A stretch of DNA of 64,000 nt from assembly GCF_004151235.1 (NCBI RefSeq), contig NZ_JUIV01000003.1, forward strand, positions 186,001 to 250,000, given 5' to 3'. The notes under the pieces were generated by a model. It ran no database searches and was not told the DNA's origin. It was given only the letters and a program-made list of their open reading frames with translations. The stretch is from Flavobacterium anhuiense. GTDB lineage: Bacteria > Bacteroidota > Bacteroidia > Flavobacteriales > Flavobacteriaceae. The translations under genes and the position numbers were made by a program. This document shows positions 51,936 through 60,232 of this stretch, piece by piece. Numbering within the stretch: position 1 is the stretch's first letter; every line of letters starts with the position of its first letter.

Positions 51936-53087
51936 CTATAAAGCGTTTTTTCTTTGCGCTTTCCACCATCTTTCTGGCAATTCTTGATTGCAAGCCGACA
52001 AATATTCATCGTAAGAACACGGTAATAACGTATTTCTTTTTAATTTATTGTTGCCGTTTGATTCGTATGGAATTTCAATCCACCAACGGTCCGTTTTATC
52101 ACTTTTATAGAATATCAATTCTTCATCATCCAACGGAACTATATACTTTAAATAATTAGCCCTACTTCCAAATGGATATTCTTTTGAACGATAGTGATAA
52201 CCTTCAATAAAATACCATACAATCTGAGCAATAATAACTGATTCAGCTAGTGTGCTATTATGATTAAACACTCCAAAAGAAGAAACTTTATCACTAATTC
52301 CAGCATATCTAGACAAAGCACAAATTTCTTTTCCGTTGAATCCGTTCGGCTCAAAAGTCACCATATTCCCTGAGGCAGAAGACTTTACAGAATTCAAATC
52401 TATACTAACCAAGTCTGCATCTCTGAAAACCGGTTCAGCCAATGTAATTTTATTTGAAATCTCGCCCAAACGATAAGCATCAAAAAATAGCTTTTCTATC
52501 AAATCGATTTCTTCTTGCGAATTATAATAGGTTTGATATCCTATATTACAATAGTTGAAAAGATTATTTGGTTCATCAATAATAATTTTCGTTAAATAAG
52601 AATTAGCAGAAACCGACTCATTCTCTTTACCAAAATCAAATTTATTATCAACAGCAACCAAGTTTACCATTTGTTCTAAATCGTCGTAAGCACGATACAA
52701 AGCATAGGTCAAATCCTGAGAACCTCCCAGGACTATAGGAATGACTTTATTCTTGATTAATGCCGCTGTAACTTTCTTTAACGCAAAATAAGTATCCTCT
52801 ACAGAATCTCCTGCAAGTATATCTCCCAAGTCTGCAATTGAAGCATCCCAATTGCCTGGAAACATACTATAAAGTTTTTTACGCACAGCAGAAAGATTAA
52901 CTTCGTTAATCATATTGATGTTTGTACGGTCTTCCAAAACACCAATTATAGCAATGCTAATCTGTGCAATATCAGGAAACTGATCTTGAGTATGAAAAAC
53001 AACTTTACTTCCAAGCTCTTGTGAAGACAGTGCTCCGACGAATTTTACAATTCCATCATTAACTGGTTCTAGAAAATCAAATTCCAT
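51936..53087 (-). CDS. Arginase-fold protein (formimidoylglutamase-like) lacking metal ligands
   Basis: This 383-residue protein has the ureohydrolase fold. The three metal motifs sit in the right places but are changed: GGSQ at 121-124 where GGxH is expected, DNKFD at 147-151 where DxHxD is expected, and SIDLNSV at 228-234 where SxDxDxxDP is expected. At least three metal-binding residues are lost, so hydrolysis of a guanidino or formimino group is unlikely. It ends 8 nt upstream of topA's reading direction and precedes gldK with a 262-nt gap. It may be a structural or binding protein in the motility neighbourhood. This is inferred. Confidence 0.75.
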   Translation of the reverse strand: MEFDFLEPVNDGIVKFVGALSSQELGSKVVFHTQDQFPDIAQISIAIIGVLEDRTNINMINEVNLSAVRKKLYSMFPGNWDASIADLGDILAGDSVEDTYFALKKVTAALIKNKVIPIVLGGSQDLTYALYRAYDDLEQMVNLVAVDNKFDFGKENESVSANSYLTKIIIDEPNNLFNYCNIGYQTYYNSQEEIDLIEKLFFDAYRLGEISNKITLAEPVFRDADLVSIDLNSVKSSASGNMVTFEPNGFNGKEICALSRYAGISDKVSSFGVFNHNSTLAESVIIAQIVWYFIEGYHYRSKEYPFGSRANYLKYIVPLDDEELIFYKSDKTDRWWIEIPYESNGNNKLKRNTLLPCSYDEYLSACNQELPERWWKAQRKNAL

Positions 53088-53094
53088 TTATATA

Positions 53095-55623
53095 CTATTT
53101 CTTTTTAGCAGCTGTTTTTTTAGCTGTCGCTTTTTTAGCCGTTGTTGTTTTAGCTGCCGTTTTCTTTGCAGGCGCTTTTTTAGCTGGGGTTTTAGCCGCA
53201 ATCATTTCTTGAACTTGTGCCAATGTTAATTTTGAAGCATCAACATCTTTACTTAATTCAATTTTGACTTTTCCTTTCAGAATCACAGAACGTCCCCAAC
53301 GGGCTTTTTCTACTACAATCCCTTCTTCTTCCCAGTTATGAATAACCTTATCGATGTTTTTCTGAAGTTTTTCCTCAATCAGTTCTTCAACATCAGCTTG
53401 AGAAAGATTATCAAAATTGTATTTTTTGTTTACGTTTACAAAAAGTCCGTTCCATTTAATGAAAGGCCCAAAACGTCCTACTCCTTTTTGAACAGCTTCT
53501 CCTTTGTAAACTGCAATTGGCGCATCAGCAAGTGCTTTTTCGTCAATTAATTCTTTAGCTCTTTCTTTAGAAACATTAAGCGGATCTTCGCCTTTAGGCA
53601 ACGAAATAAAAACGCTTCCGTGACGTACATAAGGCCCGTAACGGCCATTGTTCACTTCCACTTCTTCTCCTTTATATTCTCCTAAACTTTTTGGAAGCAA
53701 GAATAAATTCAAAGCTTCTTCCAAGGTAATGTTTCCTATATTTTGGTCTGCCATTAAGCTGGCAAACTTTTTATCTTCATCGTCAGCTTCTCCAATTTGA
53801 GCCATTGGTCCAAATTTTCCTAAACGAACTGAAACTTGTCTTCCGTCAGCATCTTTTCCTAAGATTCTTTCACCGCTTTCACGTTCTGCATTTGCCTCAA
53901 CCTCTTTTACATTTGGATGAAACTGATTGTAGAAATCCTGCATCATTTTTGCCCAATCAATATTTCCTTCGGCAATTTCGTCGAAATCCTGCTCTACTTT
54001 TGCAGTGAAATTATAATCTAAAATGTTTCCGAAATTCTTTACCAAGAAATCAGTCACAATTGTTCCGATATCTGTTGGAACTAATTTTCCTTTATCAGAA
54101 CCTGTATTTTCTTTCAGAACTTTCTCCCCTACTTTACTATTTTGCAAAGTAAGCTGTGTATAATTACGTTCTACACCTTCAAGAGTTCCTTTTTCAACAT
54201 AATTTCTATTGATAATTGTAGAAATAGTTGGTGCGTAAGTCGAAGGACGACCAATTCCAAGTTCCTCTAATTTTTTAACCAAAGATGCCTCAGTATAACG
54301 TGCAGGCGGTCTTGAATATCGTTCTGTGGCTGTAATATAGTTATTAGCCAGTTTTTCGTTTACTTTTAAAGCTGGAAGCATTCCTTCTTGCTCCTCTTCA
54401 TCATCATCGTGACCTTCTAAGTACACTTTTAAGAAACCTTCAAAAAGCAATACTTCTCCTGAAGCTGTAAAAACTTCATCATGATTATCTGCCTCAATTT
54501 TTACGTTTGTTCTTTCCAACTGTGCATCGCTCATTTGCGAAGCCAAAGTTCTTTTCCAGATCAAATCGTATAAACGAGCTTGGTCACGATCGATATTTAC
54601 TGTATGACGAGACATATCTGTTGGACGAATTGCTTCGTGCGCTTCTTGAGCTCCTTTGTTTTTATTAGCAAAAACTCTCGGTTTAGAAAATTCTTTTCCG
54701 TAAGATTTAATGATTTCTGCCTGTGCAGCATCCATTGCTTCTTTAGAAAGATTCACAGAATCGGTTCTCATATAAGTAATAAGTCCCGCTTCGTAAAGAC
54801 GCTGTGCCAACTGCATTGTGATTCCAACTGGCAAATACAATTTTCTCGCAGCTTCCTGTTGAAGTGTCGAAGTTGTAAAAGGTGCTGTTGGAGATTTTTT
54901 GGTAGGTTTAGTTTCTAAATCGGCTACCTTATATTTAGAACCGATATTTTGATTTAAGAAATCTTCGGCTTCTTTTTTAGTGTTGAAGTTTTTTGGAAGT
55001 TTTGCTTTGAAAGCTTTTCCAGCTTCGTTTACAAATTCCGCAACAATAGAATACGTTGCAACTGCATTAAAGCTTTGTATTTCGCGTTCTCTTTCAACAA
55101 TCAAACGTACAGAAACAGATTGTACACGACCAGCAGAAAGTCCGCCTTTGATTTTTCTCCATAAAACAGGAGACAATTCATAACCCACCAAACGATCCAG
55201 AACACGACGTGCTTGTTGCGCATTTACTAAGTTATAATCAATTTCTCTAGGATTATCGATTGCTTTAAGAATCGCAGATTTTGTAATCTCGTGAAAAACA
55301 ATTCGTTTAGTTTTTTTTGTATCCAGTTTTAATTCTTCCGCCAAGTGCCATGAAATAGCCTCTCCCTCGCGGTCCTCATCGGATGCTAACCAAACCGTTT
55401 CGGCATTCTTAGAAAGTGATTTTAGTTTCGTTACCAAGGCTTTTTTATCCGGAGAAACTTCATATTTTGGTTTAAAACCATTCTCTACATCTACTCCTAT
55501 TTCCTTTGATGGTAAGTCCGCTATGTGACCATAACTTGACTCCACCTGAAAATCACTCCCAAGAAATTTCTCGATCGTTTTCGCCTTTGCAGGTGACTCC
55601 ACTATTACTAAATTCTTTGCCAT
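53095..55623 (-). CDS. topA: DNA topoisomerase I
   Basis: This has 842 residues from the ATG at 55623 (MAKNLVIVESPAKAKTIEK, the usual start). A longer frame from 55644 adds seven doubtful residues. It has the TOPRIM domain (WLASDEDREGEAISWHL), the catalytic region with LYEAGLITYMRTDS (active-site Tyr), and repeated C-terminal zinc-less modules (GRYGPYVRHG, GRFGPFIKW). It ends in a Lys/Ala-rich tail (AKKxAAK repeats) that binds DNA. The minus-strand -7 TACTTTTG (55642-55649) gives a leader of only about 12 nt. Confidence 0.95.
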   Translation of the reverse strand: MAKNLVIVESPAKAKTIEKFLGSDFQVESSYGHIADLPSKEIGVDVENGFKPKYEVSPDKKALVTKLKSLSKNAETVWLASDEDREGEAISWHLAEELKLDTKKTKRIVFHEITKSAILKAIDNPREIDYNLVNAQQARRVLDRLVGYELSPVLWRKIKGGLSAGRVQSVSVRLIVEREREIQSFNAVATYSIVAEFVNEAGKAFKAKLPKNFNTKKEAEDFLNQNIGSKYKVADLETKPTKKSPTAPFTTSTLQQEAARKLYLPVGITMQLAQRLYEAGLITYMRTDSVNLSKEAMDAAQAEIIKSYGKEFSKPRVFANKNKGAQEAHEAIRPTDMSRHTVNIDRDQARLYDLIWKRTLASQMSDAQLERTNVKIEADNHDEVFTASGEVLLFEGFLKVYLEGHDDDEEEQEGMLPALKVNEKLANNYITATERYSRPPARYTEASLVKKLEELGIGRPSTYAPTISTIINRNYVEKGTLEGVERNYTQLTLQNSKVGEKVLKENTGSDKGKLVPTDIGTIVTDFLVKNFGNILDYNFTAKVEQDFDEIAEGNIDWAKMMQDFYNQFHPNVKEVEANAERESGERILGKDADGRQVSVRLGKFGPMAQIGEADDEDKKFASLMADQNIGNITLEEALNLFLLPKSLGEYKGEEVEVNNGRYGPYVRHGSVFISLPKGEDPLNVSKERAKELIDEKALADAPIAVYKGEAVQKGVGRFGPFIKWNGLFVNVNKKYNFDNLSQADVEELIEEKLQKNIDKVIHNWEEEGIVVEKARWGRSVILKGKVKIELSKDVDASKLTLAQVQEMIAAKTPAKKAPAKKTAAKTTTAKKATAKKTAAKKK

Positions 55624-55894
55624 TGCTCTATTTTTCTGCAACAAAAGTATTTATTTTTTTTAAATATTAACCTTACGAATGCATTTTTGAGGTATTTTGA
55701 TATTATGAAACTTAAAATTGCAGATTTATCTGTAATAATCTCGATAATATATATAGGTATAACTTTTAGTGATTTCTGACCGAGAAATGTGCTTTTATTT
55801 TAGATTCTAGATTAAATAATAATTTTTTTTATAAGTTTAGAATGCCTTAAAAGAATAATTCCATTTTTAGTTTAAACATTTCAACCATCTAGCA

Positions 55895-57943
55895 ATGAAT
55901 AAATATGACCTTTTATTACACAAGTCAGAACAACTTGATTTTAGCGATTATTCTTTATTCAATGAAGAAGAATCTATTCAAATATTACCAAACTTTAATA
56001 CAATAAATATTTTTGTTGGATCAAACAATAGCGGAAAAAGTAGATTTATAAGAGCGCTAATGAAGCAAAAAACTAATTCTGGAATATTCAATTTGAATAT
56101 TTTAGAAGAAAAAATCACGAGTTATAATACAATCCTCTTGGATTTAGATATTGATTGGCTTAGAAAGCCAAATCTTTCATCCAATTCTATCCTCCCTTTT
56201 GTTACAGAAAACACTATGGTCGAAATATTACCATTAAATATGTCGAAGGAAGAATATTTCAAAACAACGTTTATAGGAAAGCTTGAAAATCACAAAAAAC
56301 TATTGAATGGTATTCAGACAACACCAACCCATATTATAAGACATTACTACATTAATCGAAAATACAATACTCCTATTGGATTTCGTTCTAGTTTCAATCA
56401 GTTAATAGCTGACATTATTTTACTAAACGAAGAAATTACAAATTTTTACAAATTTAAACTCATAGGCACCAAACTAAATTATTTAATCCCAACACTAAGA
56501 ACTGCTCACTCTCTTTTTGAAGAAAAGGAATTTGGCAATAACGATTATTGCAAGATTAAAAAAAATATTTTTTTAGATACAATTACCAAAAATTACAATT
56601 TAAGTTCTTTTAAAAGCATAGAACCAACTATTAAAGAAGAACAAGAATCTTCTGAAAAAAAAATATACACTTTTACAGGATTAGATCTTTACAATCAAAT
56701 TGTTAATGCCCGAAATGGCTTAAAAGAAGAGCGAAAAAGATTTGATGAATTTGAAAAATTCATAGGAAAAGAATTTTTTAATAGTGAACCTATAGATATT
56801 GTAGCACAATTCAATATTAATGAAAAACATGAAAATAATGACAAAAATGAAATTATAAATATTCATATAAAAGACAAAAGCAACTATCTACACGATCTAG
56901 GAGATGGTATACAATCTCTGATAGTATTAATGTATACGATATTTATCGCTCCTGAAAACACAATGATTTTTATTGATGAGCCTGAATTGAATTTACACCC
57001 AGGAATGCAACGATTATTTCTCGAACAAATAACAAACAATCAAGTCTTAACGAAGAAAAAACTAACCTATGTAATTGCTACTCATTCTAATCATTTATTA
57101 GATTTAACAATAGAAAAAGACAATATTTCTGTTTATTCATTTTCCAAAAAAGAAAATGGTAAATTCCAAATCAAAAATGTTAATGCAGGAAACAATGAAA
57201 TAATAAGAGAATTAGGCGTTAACAATTCTTCAGTATTTCTTGCCAATTCAAGTATTTGGGTTGAAGGTATATCAGATAGAAATTATATTAAAGCTTTTCT
57301 TATTGCTTATTGCAATTCTGAAAAAAGGTCCATGCCACGTGAAGATATTGACTTTGCCTTCCTTGAATATGCTGGATCAAATTTAGTTCACTATGAATTT
57401 AGCTATGAAGACAACGACAACATCAAAGCTTTTGCTTTAAATAATAAGATTTTCATTCTTGCTGATAATGATTCTGGCAAAGAAGAAAAACATGAAAAAC
57501 ATAAAGAACTTTGTGAATTAAATCCTGAAAATTTAAAATACAAATCAACGAGTCCGTATAGAGAAATTGAAAACTTAATAAGTGTCGAAATATGGTCAAA
57601 AGCAATGATCGAATTATGCAATAAGAATAAAATTAAAAAAGAAGAAGAAAAAATCTCAGTCCAAGAATCGATAAGTAAAAAAATCTCGAAAATTAACATT
57701 GAAGACTATAATGACAAATATATTGGAGAGTACCTTAAAGCATTAAAAATACCTGAATTAAACGATGTTTTTGAAACTTCCGGAAGAACTCCTAAATCAC
57801 TTAAAAGTGAATACAAAGCTTATTTAAGTAAAATAATATTAGATAAAACAATCAACAAAGAAATTACTTGGGAAGATTTTTCAAAAAATGAAACCGTAAA
57901 AAGCATAACTGAGGAAATCTATGAATTTATATTAAAGAAATAA
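55895..57943 (+). CDS. OLD-family ATPase/TOPRIM nuclease-like protein
   Basis: The 682-residue protein has an ABC-type ATPase with Walker A GSNNSGKS (Lys48), a signature-like DLGDGIQSLIV, Walker B MIFIDEPELNLHPG and an H-loop ATHSNHLLD. Then comes a TOPRIM-like domain with Glu457 (VEGISDRNY) and Asp524-x-Asp526 (LADNDSG). This is the architecture of class 1 OLD nucleases, often defence proteins. It is a solitary gene inserted between the housekeeping genes topA and miaB on the opposite strand from topA. Its function is inferred from family. Confidence 0.82.
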   Translation: MNKYDLLLHKSEQLDFSDYSLFNEEESIQILPNFNTINIFVGSNNSGKSRFIRALMKQKTNSGIFNLNILEEKITSYNTILLDLDIDWLRKPNLSSNSILPFVTENTMVEILPLNMSKEEYFKTTFIGKLENHKKLLNGIQTTPTHIIRHYYINRKYNTPIGFRSSFNQLIADIILLNEEITNFYKFKLIGTKLNYLIPTLRTAHSLFEEKEFGNNDYCKIKKNIFLDTITKNYNLSSFKSIEPTIKEEQESSEKKIYTFTGLDLYNQIVNARNGLKEERKRFDEFEKFIGKEFFNSEPIDIVAQFNINEKHENNDKNEIINIHIKDKSNYLHDLGDGIQSLIVLMYTIFIAPENTMIFIDEPELNLHPGMQRLFLEQITNNQVLTKKKLTYVIATHSNHLLDLTIEKDNISVYSFSKKENGKFQIKNVNAGNNEIIRELGVNNSSVFLANSSIWVEGISDRNYIKAFLIAYCNSEKRSMPREDIDFAFLEYAGSNLVHYEFSYEDNDNIKAFALNNKIFILADNDSGKEEKHEKHKELCELNPENLKYKSTSPYREIENLISVEIWSKAMIELCNKNKIKKEEEKISVQESISKKISKINIEDYNDKYIGEYLKALKIPELNDVFETSGRTPKSLKSEYKAYLSKIILDKTINKEITWEDFSKNETVKSITEEIYEFILKK

Positions 57944-57960
57944 TTTTCCATTATATAATT

Positions 57961-58105
57961 CCTAGCCCAGATTGCAATGGAAAGCCCGGAGTAAAAAAAG
58001 CAAAAGTTTCTTGTTTTAAAAAAGCGACCAACGGAAGCTTTTTTATAACATTAGAAACTTTGCTTTTTTTATGAGGACTTGGAGTGGAAAGCTGGAAATA
58101 GCTCC
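57961..58105 (+). ncRNA. Structured RNA-like element (possible Flavo-1-type motif)
   Basis: There are two conserved-looking flanks, CCTAGCCCAG with GGAAAGCCC (57961-57987) and GGAAAGCTGG with AATAGCTCC (58086-58105). They enclose a long nested hairpin: an outer stem of AAAAAAAGCAAAAGTTTCT (57993-58011) with AGAAACTTTGC plus T-run (58053-58070), and an inner stem AAAAAAGC/GCTTTTTT (58018-58044). I recall elements with such flanks as frequent in flavobacterial intergenic regions. The match to the Flavo-1 RNA family is from memory and unchecked. It could instead be a plain dispersed repeat. Confidence 0.45.
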
Positions 58106-58228
58106 TGATAATTCTAAATTGTGAATTGTTAATTATGAATTTCTCTTTATATTTTTTCCTCACTAAAGTCTGCAAATGAATGCTCTATTAATAATTCTCA
58201 AAACATTGTTAATTCTTTATCTGACATC

Positions 58229-58260
58229 TTGTCATATTCATTTCAATTACCCTATCTTTG
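58229..58260 (+). promoter_or_regulatory. Promoter of miaB
   Basis: The -33 element TTG (58229-58231) and the -7 element TATCTTTG (58253-58260) are 21 nt apart, matching the Bacteroidetes consensus. The start codon follows at 58278. Confidence 0.65.
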
Positions 58261-58277
58261 CACTTTGAATTTTTACA

Positions 58278-59723
58278 ATGGAAAAGATTATTGAAGAAAG
58301 CAAACAGGGCGAAAGTCTTGTTTTGGAAAATAAACCTGAGAATACTAAAAAACTTTTTATAGAGAGTTACGGCTGTGCGATGAATTTTTCGGACAGTGAA
58401 GTCGTAGCTTCCATTTTGTCTGACGGAGGATATAACACAACTTCGGTTCTTGAAGAAGCCGATTTGGTTTTGGTGAATACATGTTCTATTCGTGACAAAG
58501 CTGAACAGACTATTCGTAAACGTTTGGAAAAATATAATGCTGTAAAACGTACCAATCCGAAAATGAAAGTGGGCGTTTTGGGCTGTATGGCCGAGCGTTT
58601 GAAAAGTCAGTTTTTGGAAGAAGAAAAAATAGTTGATCTTGTTGTTGGTCCAGATGCTTATAAAGATCTTCCAAATTTATTGGCAGAAGTTGAAGAAGGA
58701 CGTGACGCCATTAATGTAATTTTATCAAAAGAAGAAACGTACGGAGATATTTCGCCTGTTCGTTTAATGAGCAACGGAATTACTGCTTTGGTTTCGATTA
58801 CTCGCGGTTGCGATAATATGTGCACGTTTTGCGTTGTGCCTTTTACACGCGGTCGTGAACGTAGCCGTGAACCACAGAGTATTATGAACGAAATTCAGGA
58901 TTTGTGGAATAATGGCTATAAAGAAGTTACACTTTTGGGTCAAAACGTTGACAGTTATCTTTGGTACGGCGGCGGTTTGAAAAAAGATTTTGTAAACGCT
59001 TCTGAAATGCAAAAAGCAACTGCAGTAGATTTCGATCAATTATTAGAAATGGTTGCCGCTGGCTTCCCTAAAATGCGTATTCGATTTTCTACTTCAAATC
59101 CGCAGGATATGCACGAAAGTATTTTGCATGTTATTGCAAAATACCCAAACATCTGCAAACATATTCACTTGCCAGTGCAGTCCGGAAGCAATAGAATTTT
59201 AAAAGAAATGAATCGTTTACATACTCGTGAAGAATATATGGCACTGATTGATAAAATCAGAGCGATTGTTCCCGATGCTTCGATTTCGCAGGATATGATT
59301 GCCGGTTTCCCAACTGAAACTGAAGAAGATCATCAAGATACTTTGAGTTTAATGGAATATGTAAAATATAATTTCGGTTATATGTATTCATATTCCGAAC
59401 GTCCTGGAACTCTTGCCGGAAGAAAAATGAAAGATGATGTTGAAGAGGAAACAAAAGCCAGAAGATTACAAGAAATTGTCGATTTACAGCAAAAACATGC
59501 TTGGTTTAGAAGCGAGGAATTTGTTGGAAAAACAGTTGAAGTTTTAGTAGAAAAAGTTTCTAAAAAATCTAAAGATGAATTTTCTGGAAGAAATTCTCAA
59601 AGCATTACGGTAGTTTTCCCAAAAGAAAATTACAAAATTGGAGATTTCGTAAATGTAAAAATCACAAGCTGTACTAGTGGAACTTTAAAAGGCGAAGCTG
59701 TTGGTTTGAGTAGCATGAATTAA
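58278..59723 (+). CDS. miaB: tRNA-2-methylthio-N6-dimethylallyladenosine synthase
   Basis: This 481-residue methylthiotransferase has an N-terminal UPF0004 domain with Cys33 (SYGCAMNFSDSE) and the conserved CSIRDKAE and GCMAER. The radical SAM cluster is Cys178-x3-Cys182-x2-Cys185 (RGCDNMCTFCVVPFTRGRERSR), followed by HLPVQSGSNRILKEMNR and a C-terminal TRAM domain (VEKVSKKSKDEFSGR). It adds the 2-methylthio group to i6A37 of tRNAs reading UNN codons. The first 25 residues are an unconserved extension. Confidence 0.95.
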   Translation: MEKIIEESKQGESLVLENKPENTKKLFIESYGCAMNFSDSEVVASILSDGGYNTTSVLEEADLVLVNTCSIRDKAEQTIRKRLEKYNAVKRTNPKMKVGVLGCMAERLKSQFLEEEKIVDLVVGPDAYKDLPNLLAEVEEGRDAINVILSKEETYGDISPVRLMSNGITALVSITRGCDNMCTFCVVPFTRGRERSREPQSIMNEIQDLWNNGYKEVTLLGQNVDSYLWYGGGLKKDFVNASEMQKATAVDFDQLLEMVAAGFPKMRIRFSTSNPQDMHESILHVIAKYPNICKHIHLPVQSGSNRILKEMNRLHTREEYMALIDKIRAIVPDASISQDMIAGFPTETEEDHQDTLSLMEYVKYNFGYMYSYSERPGTLAGRKMKDDVEEETKARRLQEIVDLQQKHAWFRSEEFVGKTVEVLVEKVSKKSKDEFSGRNSQSITVVFPKENYKIGDFVNVKITSCTSGTLKGEAVGLSSMN

Positions 59724-59732
59724 TTTTTTTTA

Positions 59733-59763
59733 GCCACGAATTCCATAAATTTACACGAATTTT
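59733..59763 (+). repeat. Left inverted repeat flanking the GxxExxY gene
   Basis: It begins GCCACGAATT and contains AAATTTACACGAATTTT. The reverse complement of 60185-60216 starts with the same GCCACGAATT and keeps AATTTCAC and AAATTTT. The two copies frame the GxxExxY gene in opposite orientation, like the ends of a small mobile cassette. Confidence 0.6.
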
Positions 59764-59803
59764 CTTTCAATATTTTCTATAGATTTGCTTAAAAAGTAAA
59801 ATC

Positions 59804-60175
59804 GTGGAATTATATAGAAAAGAAGAATATTATAAAATTGTTGGAATTTGCATGGAAGTTCATAGAATATTAGGTGGTGGCCTTTTGGAAATTGTTTACA
59901 AGGATGCATTAGAATATGAATTTAGAAAGCACAATATTCCTTATGAACGTGAAAAAGAATATGACATTCAATATAAAGAAATTGTTTTAGCGCATAAATT
60001 TTATGCCGATTTTGTAGTATATGACGAAATCATATTAGAAGTGAAAGCATCAAAAGAAATAGTTGATGAATATATCGCTCAAACAATAAATTATTTAAAA
60101 TTAGCTGATAGTGATTTAGGAATTATCGTTAATTTTAATAAAAAGACATTACAACACAAAAGAGTTATTCATTGA
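59804..60175 (+). CDS. GxxExxY protein (PDDEXK_3-type putative nuclease)
   Basis: The 123-residue protein starts at a GTG (59804). It has the eponymous motif GLLEIVY after VHRILGGG (residues 20-35) and a PD-(D/E)xK-like core YADFVVYDEIILEVKA (about 67-82: Asp, then Glu-x-Lys). Members of this family are small proteins of unknown function that sit as isolated single genes in many genomes. Here it is inserted between miaB and the sigma54-type activator gene, with similar inverted repeats on both sides. Confidence 0.82.
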   Translation: MELYRKEEYYKIVGICMEVHRILGGGLLEIVYKDALEYEFRKHNIPYEREKEYDIQYKEIVLAHKFYADFVVYDEIILEVKASKEIVDEYIAQTINYLKLADSDLGIIVNFNKKTLQHKRVIH

Positions 60176-60184
60176 CCACTTTTT

Positions 60185-60216
60185 CAAAAATTTGTGAAAT
60201 TCGAGAAATTCGTGGC
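60185..60216 (-). repeat. Right inverted repeat flanking the GxxExxY gene
   Basis: It ends ATTCGTGGC, the complement of the left copy's GCCACGAAT, and contains CAAAAATTTGTGAAATTCG. It lies 10 nt after the GxxExxY stop and 17 nt before the start codon of the following gene, so an insertion here would have replaced that gene's original leader. Confidence 0.6.
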
Positions 60217-60232
60217 AAAAGAAAAAATATAC

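Larger units (their letters stand above)
57944..58277. other. Gene-free gap with a structured element and the miaB promoter
   Basis: No gene is seen. The left part (57961-58105) is the structured element listed separately. The right end contains the miaB promoter. The minus-strand frame at 57951-58175 runs through the structured element and is not a credible gene. Confidence 0.6.

Noticed and set aside
60194-60232. N-terminal extension of the sigma54-type activator
   Set aside because: It lies inside the inverted repeat that flanks the GxxExxY gene. The ATG at 60233 gives the natural start.
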